From Nostoc sp. JL34 (GTDB lineage Bacteria; Cyanobacteriota; Cyanobacteriia; Cyanobacteriales; Nostocaceae): a DNA stretch of 64,000 nt. This document shows, in pieces, positions 9,378-18,409 of the stretch; position 1 is the first letter of the stretch, and the number at the start of each line of letters is the position of its first letter. The DNA lies in assembly GCF_017114945.1 (NCBI RefSeq), contig NZ_JABXKQ010000124.1, positions 92,383-156,382 of the forward strand, given 5' to 3'. A program made the position numbers and the translations under genes. Under the pieces are notes generated by a model. That model had not been told where the DNA came from and made no database searches. It was given only the letters and a program-made list of their open reading frames with translations.

Positions 9378-10151
9378 ATGACGAAACAGCAACAGTGGTG
9401 GAAAAAGCTGCTGTTAAAGCTGGCAGCTAGTATTATATTTTACACAAGTATTCCACTACCGTATTTGAACGGATTGGACTTTCAGGGAGTGGCACGTCTT
9501 GCTTCGCTTGTCGGGTTGATAATTGGGGGAATTTTAGGATTTTTGGATACGGGGATGAATTATTTGGGTATGCCCGTGTTAACTCGTAGTGCTTTAGTAG
9601 TAAGTATTTGGATTGCCATAACTGGAGGACTACACTTAGATGGAGCAATGGATACTGCTGATGGTTTGGCAGTAGGCGACCCAGATCGGCGATTAGAGGT
9701 AATGGCAGATAGTGCCACAGGAGCCTTTGGAGCAATGGCTGCGAGCGCCTTGGTGATACTGAAAATAACAGCTTTGACGGATATGCCAGAAAACCGTTGG
9801 TTGTTGCTGATGGCTGCTTGTGGCTGGGGACGTTGGGGACAACAGCTAGCGATCGCTCGATACCCTTATCTGAAAGCAACTGGTAAAGGCGCATTTCACA
9901 AACAAGCCATTCGTTCTTACAAAGATTTGTTACCGGGATTGTTGTTGTTATTTAGTTTGAGTGGTTTACTTGTGCTGATAGATAAACAGCAGCTATTTCT
10001 CGCACTGACAATGATAGTTGTTGGAAGTGCGATCGCCACTTTAACTGGTGCATGGTTCAACCACAAACTAGGCGGACACACTGGAGATACCTACGGCGCA
10101 GTCGTTGAGTGGACTGAAGCCTTATTCCTGTGCGTATTGACCGTTTTTTAA
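9378..10151 (+). CDS. cobS: Adenosylcobinamide-GDP ribazoletransferase (cobalamin synthase)
   Basis: Last assembly step of the nucleotide loop of cobalamin: joins adenosylcobinamide-GDP with alpha-ribazole. A polytopic membrane protein of 257 residues, the usual length. The metal-binding motif [16 protein letters not shown] (about residues 83-98) and [10 protein letters not shown] near the C-terminus are diagnostic. Hydrophobic segments occur throughout. Start ATG at 9378. No other cob gene lies nearby, so it appears to be a stand-alone transcription unit. Confidence 0.96.
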   Translation: MTKQQQWWKKLLLKLAASIIFYTSIPLPYLNGLDFQGVARLASLVGLIIGGILGFLDTGMNYLGMPVLTRSALVVSIWIAITGGLHLDGAMDTADGLAVGDPDRRLEVMADSATGAFGAMAASALVILKITALTDMPENRWLLLMAACGWGRWGQQLAIARYPYLKATGKGAFHKQAIRSYKDLLPGLLLLFSLSGLLVLIDKQQLFLALTMIVVGSAIATLTGAWFNHKLGGHTGDTYGAVVEWTEALFLCVLTVF

Positions 10152-10155
10152 GAAA

Positions 10156-10262
10156 TGGGGGCTGGGGAGGCTGGGGAGCAGGGGAGCAGGGGAGGTGGGG
10201 GGAGCAAAGAATTAATAACCAATGCCCAATGCCCCATGCCCAATGACAAATGACAAATGACT
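10156..10262. repeat. G-rich octamers followed by heptamer tandem repeats
   Basis: GGGGAGGCTGGGGAGCAGGGG-type repeats run into CCAATGC / CCATGCC heptamers and ACAAATG heptamers. These are the short tandemly repeated sequences typical of Nostoc intergenic DNA. They fill the gap between the convergent cobS and PPC-domain genes. Confidence 0.8.
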
Positions 10263-10265
10263 ACT

Positions 10266-10745
10266 TCATTTAATCGGTTGCAACTTTGTCACCTTGAGTT
10301 TAAAAGCCCCAATCCCAGTTTCTCCAAAAGACCGGACACGAATAACATAATTCCCTGTCTCTACGATGCGAGTAAATAGTAGGGAATTGCTACTACCATC
10401 AGGGCCATCATCATTTTCTGCCAGAGTTGAACCATCAGGGGCCAACAGTGTGATGATGCTGTCAAAGCTTTCTGATGACAAGTCAACTGCTAAATTATCG
10501 CCCTTCTGCAACTTCACTGTGTAATCACGAGCAAACCCACCTTGACCTGTGGGAATGTCTTTGTCTGAGAGGCTATCGGAAAGTTCAGTACTGTTAGATA
10601 AAGGAATTGGACTATACAACTTATTTTGAGCAAAAGCTGCACTTGTGCTTATGCCTATTGCCAGCAATGTGGCAGGAATGATGATGAGTTGTTTTAAACC
10701 TGCCGCAAAAACTTTATTCATACATTTCAAGCAATGTTTCCACAA
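10266..10745 (-). CDS. Secreted PPC-domain protein
   Basis: 159 residues. A Sec signal peptide (AAGLKQLIIIPATLLAIGIS...AFAQ) is followed by a bacterial pre-peptidase C-terminal domain (about 75-155) with YTVKLQKGDNLAVDL, FDSIITLLAPDGSTLAENDDG and GNYVIRVRSFG, the strand and acidic-loop pattern of PPC modules. There is no catalytic domain, so the module stands alone as an exported or cell-surface beta-sandwich. Start is ATG 10745; the in-frame ATG at 10721 gives a more typical signal peptide and may be the real start. Confidence 0.85.
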   Translation of the reverse strand: MWKHCLKCMNKVFAAGLKQLIIIPATLLAIGISTSAAFAQNKLYSPIPLSNSTELSDSLSDKDIPTGQGGFARDYTVKLQKGDNLAVDLSSESFDSIITLLAPDGSTLAENDDGPDGSSNSLLFTRIVETGNYVIRVRSFGETGIGAFKLKVTKLQPIK

Positions 10746-10807
10746 AAATAGGGTAATTCAGTCAAATTATGCACTTATCTGTCAAAGCTTGGCGATTAAT
10801 TCTTGAT

Positions 10808-11485
10808 TTATCCGTCTTTGACGGCAGTGGCTACTGCTACTAATCCTAAGACCACAATTCCATACTGACGAAGTGTTTGCACAGCAGACCTGGCAGTAGC
10901 ACCAGTAGTATAAATGTCGTCCACTAACAGCACTGGAACATTTGGGGGACGATGGCGAAATTCTTGCCCAACAGCAAAAGCTTTGACCAAGTTTTTTTCT
11001 CGTTTAGATACCGACAAACCAAACTGCGCTTCAGTTTCTCGCACTCTTGCTAAACCGTTTAGTTTCAATTTTAATCCAGTTATTTCGCAAAAGCTTTGTG
11101 CTATGAGTGCGGCTTGATTGTATTTACGTTGCTTTTGTTTGCTAGCGTGGAGTGGGATGGGAACTACCACAGGCTGGCTATCTCGCCTCGGTGAATTTAA
11201 CAACCATGCTTCTCCTAACCATTGACCCAAAGGACGAGCTATTTGGGGTTGATTTTCGTATTTCATCGCCGCGATCGCTCGTTTCACGGGGCCACCATAC
11301 TCCCCCCAGCCAAACACTGGTATTGGCTCTTGCCATAGAGAAATCTGGTCTTTACGTTGACATTTTTGCAGTTGTCTGGTGCAGTTGTCACAGAATTCTT
11401 GGGAGGTTGCGCGTTGACATAGGGGGCAATGGGATTGGAGAAAAAGATTCAGTAAGCCTGTGAGATTTTTAATCCAAGTGTGCAT
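10808..11485 (-). CDS. comF: ComF-family phosphoribosyltransferase-like protein
   Basis: 225 residues. The N-terminus has a four-Cys zinc ribbon (CPLCQRATSQEFCDNC) and the C-terminus a type I phosphoribosyltransferase fold with the PRPP-binding loop VLLVDDIYTTGATARSA. The middle holds VVPIPLHASKQKQRKYNQA. This is the ComF/GntX architecture. In naturally competent bacteria ComF acts in DNA uptake; many cyanobacteria keep it. No other competence gene is adjacent. Confidence 0.9.
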   Translation of the reverse strand: MHTWIKNLTGLLNLFLQSHCPLCQRATSQEFCDNCTRQLQKCQRKDQISLWQEPIPVFGWGEYGGPVKRAIAAMKYENQPQIARPLGQWLGEAWLLNSPRRDSQPVVVPIPLHASKQKQRKYNQAALIAQSFCEITGLKLKLNGLARVRETEAQFGLSVSKREKNLVKAFAVGQEFRHRPPNVPVLLVDDIYTTGATARSAVQTLRQYGIVVLGLVAVATAVKDG

Positions 11486-11500
11486 TTAGAATTGTCCTTT

Positions 11501-11524
11501 GTCATTAGTCATTAGTCATTAGTC
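11501..11524. repeat. Heptamer tandem repeat GTCATTA
   Basis: Three tandem GTCATTA copies plus GTC. The repeat runs over the stop codon of the GNAT gene (11519-11521). The same heptamer follows the stop of the gabD gene at 30290. Confidence 0.8.
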
Positions 11525-12007
11525 TTTGACCAATGACTTAACATACACGCGATCGCACCTTGTTGTTTCTACTCCCGTTGCTGGAGTGTAGCCGTTGCTT
11601 TCATACAGCTTGACTGCTTCCACCAAAACACTGGCGGTTTCAATCCAAATTTGCCCAAATCCACGTTTTGCGATCGCTGCTTCTAGCTGTTGTAACAAAT
11701 ATTTCCCTAATCCCAAACCCCTGATGCTGGGCAAAAGATACATTTTGCGGATTTCTACAGCTTTTTGGCCTCGGTGTATGGGGTAGTATGCTCCAGTGCC
11801 TACTAACTGGCTTTGGTGTTCAATTACCCAAAACTCTCCCCCAGTAGCTAAATAACATTCCTCGACTTGCAACACATCTCGGTCAGCGCCCTTTGGTTCC
11901 CATCCCAGACCGTATTCTGATAACACATAACTGATGACTTCGGCGGCCCTTGTGCGATCGCTTTCCACCCAATCACGAATTATAAAATCTTGATAATAGT
12001 TTTTCAT
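11519..12007 (-). CDS. GNAT-family N-acetyltransferase
   Basis: Cytoplasmic acyl-CoA-dependent acetyltransferase, 162 residues. The acetyl-CoA binding motif A is RKMYLLPSIRGLGLGKYLLQQLE (shown in part, with R-G-L-G-L-G), followed by IWIETASVLVEAVKLYESNGY, the usual final GNAT strand-helix. The substrate is unknown. The last codons and the stop run into a GTCATTA heptamer array, which may have set the C-terminus. Confidence 0.85.
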   Translation of the reverse strand: MKNYYQDFIIRDWVESDRTRAAEVISYVLSEYGLGWEPKGADRDVLQVEECYLATGGEFWVIEHQSQLVGTGAYYPIHRGQKAVEIRKMYLLPSIRGLGLGKYLLQQLEAAIAKRGFGQIWIETASVLVEAVKLYESNGYTPATGVETTRCDRVYVKSLVKD

Positions 12008-12396
12008 ACCATTTGCTGGTCAAGTTTACACAGAAAATTTTCCGCATCTATATCCCAATTTACCCAGCAAATAGCAATTCTTGCAGAGTCGATTTCAGCC
12101 GAGACTCTCAAGGCGTGAATTCCGCCAGTCCTGGAAAAAATTATCTTTACCAAATAAGTTGGCTCTACATCTACATCGTCAACGCAGAGTCAGGTATATT
12201 CTCGCCAGAATTGAGTTCTTGCGCTTCAATTTTCTACATTCGTAAGATTTTAAGTAACTTTTCTCAATCAGTTAATCTACTTAAATAGCTGGTTATGAAA
12301 ATGATAATCATCTGAGAGTAAAAAAAGGGGGTAAGGGAAGCGAGGGGTTGCCAACAAATAAATTACCCATCCGGCAAAATCACAATTAGAGACTTC
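12008..12396. other. Intergenic, no supported gene
   Basis: A 91-codon plus-strand frame (12013-12288, TTG start) covers most of this stretch, but it has no ribosome site, family signature or typical composition, so I leave it uncalled. AT-rich otherwise. Confidence 0.4.
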
Positions 12397-12534
12397 TTAT
12401 TTGGAAGTCCCTAACTGTTTTAATAAAACTTGCCACAGTAGCAACGACAATTCAACGAGATGGTAGCGATGCCTGCGGCGGGCTACGCTGACATTGATCT
12501 TATGACTTGATAGTCTCTAGGGACTTCCAAATAA
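12397..12534. mobile_element. MITE-like element with perfect 17-bp inverted ends
   Basis: TTATTTGGAAGTCCCTA (12397-12413) is perfectly repeated in inverse at 12518-12534 (TAGGGACTTCCAAATAA). The 104-bp interior has no coding capacity. The left end also forms its own hairpin with the preceding AGAGACTTC. Size and structure fit a non-autonomous inverted-repeat element; no target duplication is evident. Confidence 0.55.
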
Positions 12535-12553
12535 AAAAATACTCAATTAACTC

Positions 12554-12850
12554 TTGTGGGGTGGGCGTCTCGCCTGCCCTATAGACTGGGCGGGCAAGAT
12601 GCCATTGGTGTCAAGTTAAGCTCAAACTTCCTATGTCAATAAGCATTTAGGCTTAAAAATTCGGTTTGAAAGGGACAAAAAACGAACTTTTTCATGGACT
12701 ATTAATGCTTTGTTTATTAGCATCACTCCCAGCTTGCGTATAAAAGTCAGAAAAAAGTTCACCTTTATACTTCGTTCCTAACAAAACCTATCGTTGACAA
12801 ATGGGTTTTAACCTTAAGTTGACACTAATGGCAAGATGCCCACCCCACAA
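12554..12850. repeat. Dispersed palindromic repeat split by an insertion
   Basis: Left arm 12554-12579 (TTGTGGGGTGGGC...) with loop 12580-12587, then the right arm GGGCGGGCAAGATGCC (12588-12603). This arm is interrupted and resumes with CACCCCACAA at 12841-12850. Joined, the two 26-base arms match at 23 positions, so a 60-bp hairpin existed before the insertion. Confidence 0.8.
12604..12829. mobile_element. MITE, 226 bp, with 11-bp target duplication
   Basis: Ends ATTGGTGTCAAGTTAAG (12604-12620) and CTTAAGTTGACACTAAT (12813-12829) are inverted repeats matching at 15 of 17 positions. The element is bracketed directly by perfect 11-bp direct repeats GGCAAGATGCC (12593-12603 and 12830-12840). 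Removing element plus one repeat restores the surrounding palindrome. The interior encodes nothing, so it depends on a transposase elsewhere. Confidence 0.8.
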
Positions 12851-12879
12851 TATTGGATAATTTATTTCTTGGAGTTCCC

Positions 12880-14217
12880 CTATGACCTGTGCCAAGGGCC
12901 CCAAATAGCTAAAGTAATACCAGGGGTTTGAATGTTGACGAACAAAGTATGACCATCAGGTGAAAAGCAGGCTCCAGCAAACTCGCCGGTTTGGAGGGCA
13001 TTACGTGCAAATTTGTAGATTTCACCATTGGGAGTAATACCGATTAAGAAATTGTCACCTCCTCCGTCTTCACAGAGGATAAGATCCCCAAATGGTGCAA
13101 CAACGAGATTATCAGGCATATCGAGTTCATCTTTAGATTGAGACTCGACAAACAATTCAATTGTCTCTTCACTCGGAATGTAGCGCCAGACCTGACCACC
13201 CCCTACAGGGCCACCACTGGTAGCAGTGAAGTAAAATTCACCTTTGCTTTTCTTATCATCTTTGCCCTTCTTGTCTTTCTTGCCCTTGTTGTCATCGTAC
13301 CAGATGCCTTCCCCACGGTTAAACTGGGCTGCGCCTAAGTTGCGACCTTGCACTCTGACATTATCTACAGTCGTAGGATTTGGTTCAGGAATAGTCACCC
13401 AATCTACATCCAATTTTTGTCCGACTACAAAACCGGTATTGGTGTTAACCCCAGGTCTATCTTTAATCCTCAGAGCTTGGAGAGTGCCTCCTGCTTTTAA
13501 ATTGCCATACTGTTTGGGGATAAAACGATAGAAGAGACTACTCCCATTATCTTCAGTCTGATAAACAATCCCAGTTTTGGGATCTACAGCTACAGCCTCA
13601 TGATTAAACCGTCCCATTGCAACTAGAGGTACTGGCTCAACAGGAGAGGTGGCCTTAGCTGGAACCTCAAAGTTATAACCATGTGGCTTAGTAACTCCAT
13701 TCGTTGCAGTCGGAATAGTTACATCCTCTTCACAGCTAATCCATGAACCCCAAGGAGTTAGACCACCCGCACAGTTACGAATGGTTCCACCCAGAGAAGT
13801 GAACTCTTTGATCAGTTGGCGATCGCGTCCTACAATCAGGGTAGTAGTGCCACCTCTGCAAATGGGATCGTAGGGATTCGGCACTTGTGCTCGTGTACTA
13901 GAATTGATGCTAAGTTCGTGATTACGAACCAGGATTGTTGTGTTTTTGGGGCCAGGGAAAGCTGCCATACCATCATGATTACTAGGCTCTGGAGTCCCAT
14001 CGCTCATGAGAGTGCCTGTGCGAGATATGATTCGATACTGAAATCCATGTGGTAAATCTAACAAGCCATTGGAATCTGGTACAAGTGACCCATATCCTCT
14101 ACCGTGTCTTGAACCAAAAGTTTGTCTGGCAAGAAGACCTTCCATAGGAGACACCATCAAGGTGCCGACAGCAGTTGTACCTGCTATTGCAAAGAATTTA
14201 CGTCTTGAAAATGTCAT
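12880..14217 (-). CDS. phoX: PhoX-family alkaline phosphatase (DUF839), Tat-exported
   Basis: Extracytoplasmic Ca/Fe-dependent phosphomonoesterase type, 445 residues. The N-terminus MTFSRRKFFAIAG is a twin-arginine signal. PhoX-like beta-propeller motifs include NHDGMAAFPG, LVRNHELS, GGTTTLIVGRDRQL, CAGGLTPWGSWISCEED, NHEAVAVDPKTGIVYQTED and FACFSPDGHTLFVNIQTPG-like C-terminal text. A Lys/Asp-rich insert (about residues 300-325, KGKKDKKGKDDKKSKG) interrupts the fold and looks species-specific. Upstream (14266-14302) has CTTGAT, CTTAAT and CTTAGG with irregular spacing, a weak Pho-box at best. A second phosphatase besides phoD. Confidence 0.9.
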   Translation of the reverse strand: MTFSRRKFFAIAGTTAVGTLMVSPMEGLLARQTFGSRHGRGYGSLVPDSNGLLDLPHGFQYRIISRTGTLMSDGTPEPSNHDGMAAFPGPKNTTILVRNHELSINSSTRAQVPNPYDPICRGGTTTLIVGRDRQLIKEFTSLGGTIRNCAGGLTPWGSWISCEEDVTIPTATNGVTKPHGYNFEVPAKATSPVEPVPLVAMGRFNHEAVAVDPKTGIVYQTEDNGSSLFYRFIPKQYGNLKAGGTLQALRIKDRPGVNTNTGFVVGQKLDVDWVTIPEPNPTTVDNVRVQGRNLGAAQFNRGEGIWYDDNKGKKDKKGKDDKKSKGEFYFTATSGGPVGGGQVWRYIPSEETIELFVESQSKDELDMPDNLVVAPFGDLILCEDGGGDNFLIGITPNGEIYKFARNALQTGEFAGACFSPDGHTLFVNIQTPGITLAIWGPWHRS

Positions 14218-14748
14218 GAGAATGTTTTGGTTACTGAAGATAATGCTGAGAAAAAAATATTTGATCTTGATTAAGTTTGGGTAATGCTTAATTTAACTTA
14301 GGGTTAGTCAATAAAAGGTGAATTTATCTAAAATTTGCTTTTTTTTGGCAAAATTATGCATAGATACTTCAAAGAAACCCACTGCTTAAAGTTTGGGGCT
14401 ATATAAACAAGGAAAGAAAAGAATTAATTTTATAAAAGTAGGTCGGCAGAATCAAACCAAACTATGTTTTCAAAAATGAACGAGGCTAAAACCCTCTTCC
14501 CTCCTGCCTTATCCCAACAACAAATATTTACGCCTACCTACTAATTATTGATTTCTACTATCTTATGCAGCACAAATAATCTAATAAAGCAAGAAAAATC
14601 AATGGTTATGTGGTGGCCATTTGGATATAGCAATTCTACTTAATTTGTGAGAATTGCAACCCACATATCCCCGGCAACTTTTATGAAGTCGGGGATCTTG
14701 TTTATGCGCGTTTGATTCAGGATTGTTATAGTTATTGGCAGCGAACTT
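14218..14748. other. Intergenic region upstream of phoX, with a hairpin
   Basis: 531 bp, AT-rich. Scattered CTTAA-type half sites at 14266-14302 lie just upstream of phoX but lack a regular 11-bp period. ATCCCCG (14667-14673) pairs with CGGGGAT (14690-14696) downstream of the VOC gene and could terminate it, although no T-run follows. No gene seen. Confidence 0.4.
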
Positions 14749-15153
14749 TTAACTGACAATTCCTAGATTGTTGTAGATTTCGATGAGATTGCCATCAGGA
14801 TCGCGAAAATGAGCTGTGCGAATTCCCCAGTCTGGGCGATCTTGTGGTTGAGTTACAACGATCGCATTCTGAGCTTTTACTAGCTCATAGACCTCATCCA
14901 CGTTATCAACGGCGAAAATTAAGACAACTTTATCTCGATTGACAACATAAGAAGGCTGTTCAATTCTTGGGACTACTTCAGCCATTAATTCTTTTTTGAA
15001 CAAACCCAGTTTGAGATATCCGGTATTAAACTCAGCATATCCGCTATCTTCATCGCCCCAATCGACATCAAATTTCAGCAGATCCCGGTAGAACAGAAAA
15101 GAATCTTTATAGTTGGAGACAAGCAGTCTCAGGTGTGTTAACTGAAGCTTCAT
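14749..15153 (-). CDS. VOC-superfamily (glyoxalase/dioxygenase fold) protein
   Basis: 134 residues from the ATG at 15153, chosen because the family fold starts right after it (MKLQLTHLRLLVSNYKDSFLFYRDLL) and AAGG precedes it; a longer frame from 15228 overlaps miaE. The two beta-alpha-beta modules are visible, with His in THLRLLV, Glu in GYAEFNTGYLKLGLF, and HFRDPDGNLIEIYNN at the end supplying metal ligands. The substrate is unknown. The gene follows miaE after 19 bp and is probably cotranscribed. Confidence 0.85.
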   Translation of the reverse strand: MKLQLTHLRLLVSNYKDSFLFYRDLLKFDVDWGDEDSGYAEFNTGYLKLGLFKKELMAEVVPRIEQPSYVVNRDKVVLIFAVDNVDEVYELVKAQNAIVVTQPQDRPDWGIRTAHFRDPDGNLIEIYNNLGIVS

Positions 15154-15172
15154 AATCTGTTGCCTTCGTCTA

Positions 15173-15769
15173 CTAACTGTGAATTCTAGGTTCTGGGTGC
15201 AAAGTCGCCAACAACTCACTTTCGACAATTGCTAATTCATCAAGCCGTTGCATGACAATTTCTTTGTCGAAGTAAGTAGCAGCTAATACCCAATATATAC
15301 CGTAGTGACGCGCTTCGGATGCCATTAGCCCCCGATAAAATTTTGCTAACTCTGGCTCTGGACAGTGAGCAGCTAATAGTCCTAGACGCTCGTGAGAGCG
15401 AGCTTCGATCAAACCAGTGACTAGTAAGGAATCCAGAAATCGCTCAGGTTCTTTGGGTCTGACAGCAGCTTTTAAACCCGCACCGTAAGGAGGCGGTGGT
15501 AAGGGAGCCAAGGGAATATTTCGGCGTTCTAACCATTGGTTAACTAGCTCAAAGTGTTCTAGTTCTTCGCGGGCGATCGCAGTTAGTTCCCGAACCATTT
15601 TAGTATTAGAAGGGTAGCGAAACATCATGTTCAAGGCCACGCCTGCTGCTTTGCGTTCACAGTGGGAGTGGTCGAGTAAGATGATATCTAAATTAGCGAT
15701 CGCTTGTTCAACCCAAGCAGAGCTAGTGGGCTGTTTCAGGGCGTTGATAGTTGGTAACTGAGTAAGCAC
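15173..15769 (-). CDS. miaE: tRNA-(ms2io6A37) hydroxylase
   Basis: Diiron monooxygenase that hydroxylates the isopentenyl side chain of ms2i6A at tRNA position 37. 198 residues in a four-helix bundle with carboxylate/His ligands: HSHCERKAAGVA, AREELEHFELV, LIEARSHERLGLLA and SEARHYGIYW. The ExxH pairs and the invariant LxxxLPPPPYGAGL loop identify MiaE. Start ATG at 15769. The downstream VOC gene is nearly contiguous. Confidence 0.93.
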   Translation of the reverse strand: MLTQLPTINALKQPTSSAWVEQAIANLDIILLDHSHCERKAAGVALNMMFRYPSNTKMVRELTAIAREELEHFELVNQWLERRNIPLAPLPPPPYGAGLKAAVRPKEPERFLDSLLVTGLIEARSHERLGLLAAHCPEPELAKFYRGLMASEARHYGIYWVLAATYFDKEIVMQRLDELAIVESELLATLHPEPRIHS

Positions 15770-15823
15770 AGAGTCAGAAAACTCCAGAATTTTAATTTAG
15801 CTAAATAGTCCAGCAAATTGATT

Positions 15824-17902
15824 TTAACGGAATATTTTTTGAACAAAGTTCAATAATTGATCGCTGGTGAAGGGTTTCGCTAAAAAGCCTTGGATACCAA
15901 TACCCGTAGATTGTACCAATGCCTCAGCCGTAGCTAATCCACTCATGGCAACAATTGGCACTTGCGGATTGATGATTTGCAAAGTACTGATGGCTGTTTG
16001 CCCACCCATTAACGGCATCATCATATCTATCAGCACCAGCCTAATTTTATCTTTGTGCTGGGTGTAGAGGGCAAGGGCCTCAATCCCATTTTGGGCAGTC
16101 AATACCTTGTAATTATAGGTTTCCAGTGTGACTTTGGTGATCTGAGCGATCGCTACTTCATCATCGACAACTAAAATCAATTCTCCCTGACCTATTGGCA
16201 GTTTTACCTCATCTATTACTTGAGAAGTGCTGCCCTCCTTGCTTGGTAAGTATACTTGGAATTTAGTGCCACTTCCTACCTGACTGGCTACTTCCACAAA
16301 ACCGCCGTGGCTGTTGATGATGCCCATCAATATAGATAAACCCAGTCCCGTCCCCTTACCCACATCTTTGGTAGTGAAAAAGGGATCAAAAATCAGATCA
16401 ATGATTTCTGAGTTAATCCCAACTCCAGTATCAGCAACCGTAATTTTCACGTAGGAATTAACCGTTGCGCCTATGTGCATCCTGGCATAGTTTTCATCGA
16501 TGAACACCTTGGTAGCAGAAATAGAGAATTTACCGCCATTGGGCATGGCATCACAAGCATTGACTGCTAGGTTCATCAACACCTGATGTAGTTCGGTGCT
16601 GTCTCCGACAACCATCCCGATATTTGGCGCTATATCTGTGTTGATGTCGATGAATTTGGGGAATGTTTGTTGGGCTATCTGCTTGATGTCTTCGAGCAGT
16701 TGCGATACAAGCACGATTGTGTGTTCTCTTTCAGAACCACGGGTAAATAACAAAATTTGCCCCACCAAATCACCACCTCGTTTGGCATTGGTTTCTAGGA
16801 TCTTCAACATTTGCAGCGAAACGTCATCAAGATGGGGATATTTTAGGGGCAGCAGTTGAGCAATTCCCAAGATTGGGGTAAGAAGATTGTTGAGGTCATG
16901 AGCAATACCGCTGGCGAGAATGCCTAAGCTTTCTAAGCGTTGACTACGCAATAGCTGAGTTTCCAGTTGTTTTTTCTCGGTGATATCGGTGTCAACAATC
17001 AGGATTGATTTAGGCAACCCTACGACATCAAGCATCAACGTCCATCGGCTGGCAATGATTCTTTCTCCACTATCTTTTGTGAATTTATGCAACTCACCCT
17101 GCCATGTTCCCCGCTCAATAACAGCTTTCTGAGCCGCTGATAGTTGAGGTGAGGTTTTTTTAGATAAAAGTTCCCAAGCGTCCTTTCCTTGAGCTTCCTG
17201 AACTTGCCAGCCGTACATTTTCTCTGCGCCTTGGTTCCAGAATAAGATTTGGTTGTGCAAATCCTCTACAATAATTGCGTCTGTTGTGATGTCTAGTAAG
17301 GCAGCTTGTTCGCGAATTTTCTGTTCTTGCTGGTGGCGATCGCTAATGTCCCTGAATAGCCAGCGTAAGTTTCCGGTTTTACCCTGACTATCTTCCACAG
17401 CGATCGCAGTTAGTTCTGCTGGAAAGTCTATACTTCCTTGATTATGAAAAATCTGTAACTCTTCTCTGCGAATTTGCCCCTGCTGTTGCAATTGCAGCAT
17501 GATTTGACGAAATTTCTGCCGTTCTGTCTGATGCACAAACACAGCCATTGGTTTACCAATCAGGTAAGACTGGCGCATATTCAATAACTTAGCCGCAGCA
17601 TAGTTAGCTTCTTGAATAATTCCAGTACCATCTGTAACTAAATAACCATCTGGGGCAAAGTTAAATAAATCGTAATAACGTTGACGTTCTTCTTCTACCA
17701 AATAGCGTGTAGCGATCAATTCCTCATTTTGTTGCTGTAACTCTTCTAGAGAAATAGATATTTCGGTAATCGCTTGTTGCAAAAGCTCTATAGGATAATC
17801 CTGCTCTATAGATTTATCTGCTGCGAGACTTGCAAGCTGCGAAAGGTTTTCCAGTCGCTGATGCGCCTCGACAATCGCTTGTTTAAAATTTTCCTTAGTC
17901 AT
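15824..17902 (-). CDS. PAS-PAS hybrid histidine kinase with receiver domain
   Basis: Soluble 692-residue sensor. Order: coiled coil (about 1-70), PAS with PAC (about 72-195, [21 protein letters not shown]), second PAS (about 200-315, [27 protein letters not shown]), HisKA with His335 in [12 protein letters not shown], HATPase_c ([31 protein letters not shown]), then a receiver with phosphoacceptor Asp626 ([13 protein letters not shown]). There are no membrane helices. The hybrid layout implies intramolecular phosphorelay to an unlinked Hpt or regulator. No partner is adjacent and the signal is unknown. Confidence 0.93.
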   Translation of the reverse strand: MTKENFKQAIVEAHQRLENLSQLASLAADKSIEQDYPIELLQQAITEISISLEELQQQNEELIATRYLVEEERQRYYDLFNFAPDGYLVTDGTGIIQEANYAAAKLLNMRQSYLIGKPMAVFVHQTERQKFRQIMLQLQQQGQIRREELQIFHNQGSIDFPAELTAIAVEDSQGKTGNLRWLFRDISDRHQQEQKIREQAALLDITTDAIIVEDLHNQILFWNQGAEKMYGWQVQEAQGKDAWELLSKKTSPQLSAAQKAVIERGTWQGELHKFTKDSGERIIASRWTLMLDVVGLPKSILIVDTDITEKKQLETQLLRSQRLESLGILASGIAHDLNNLLTPILGIAQLLPLKYPHLDDVSLQMLKILETNAKRGGDLVGQILLFTRGSEREHTIVLVSQLLEDIKQIAQQTFPKFIDINTDIAPNIGMVVGDSTELHQVLMNLAVNACDAMPNGGKFSISATKVFIDENYARMHIGATVNSYVKITVADTGVGINSEIIDLIFDPFFTTKDVGKGTGLGLSILMGIINSHGGFVEVASQVGSGTKFQVYLPSKEGSTSQVIDEVKLPIGQGELILVVDDEVAIAQITKVTLETYNYKVLTAQNGIEALALYTQHKDKIRLVLIDMMMPLMGGQTAISTLQIINPQVPIVAMSGLATAEALVQSTGIGIQGFLAKPFTSDQLLNFVQKIFR

Positions 17903-18083
17903 TTGCAGTCTTCTCTTATGATTGCTTTTATCAAGAAACGCAGAAGTAAAACTGACCTCTGCTTCAGTAAAGCGACCAGAGCGAGCAATAGTTTAATCCA
18001 ATACCCTTCAGTGAAACACTCTTATCGTAAATAAAAGGGTTTAATATCAAGTTCGGGTGATCACTTATAATAAAATTTATCAA

Positions 18084-18163
18084 TGTAGGTTGGGTTGAAC
18101 AGCAGTGAAACCCAACATGAACAGGGATCAAGCGTTGGGTTTCGTTCCTCAACCCAACCTACA
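18084..18163. repeat. Dispersed palindromic repeat (TGTAGGTTGGGTT family)
   Basis: TGTAGGTTGGGTTGA at 18084 is mirrored by AACCCAACCTACA ending at 18163. Internal copies of AAACCCAAC and GTTGGGTTT extend the hairpin. A second copy of the same family lies at 52599-52672. No coding capacity. Confidence 0.85.
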
Positions 18164-18409
18164 GATGTTATAAGTATTTAACCGAACCTGATATAGCAAT
18201 CCGATTTTATTTCTGAATCACTCGTAGAGGTAAGGGACTGGGGACTGGGGACTCTGGGAAGAAGGAATAAAGGTGTACTGAGTTTTGTTCAAAAATCAAA
18301 TATGAATCCTATATAAGACCTCTATATCTAGATATAGCATCAGTTATCCTGGGGGTTCTTGCCACAGTCAGGATTTAAATCTTTGTTTTTAATTTTTAAT
18401 TTTTAATTG
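18164..18409. other. Rest of the intergenic gap upstream of the hybrid kinase
   Basis: Contains a short GGGGACT heptamer run (about 18236-18258) and AT-rich DNA. No gene is supported between 17903 and 18409 apart from the palindromic repeat. Confidence 0.5.

Noticed and set aside
12013-12288. 91-codon plus-strand frame between GNAT and repeat region
   Set aside because: TTG start, no ribosome site, atypical residue use and no family resemblance.
14266-14302. Pho box upstream of phoX
   Set aside because: Half-sites are present, but spacing is 21 and 10 bp rather than a regular 11-bp period.
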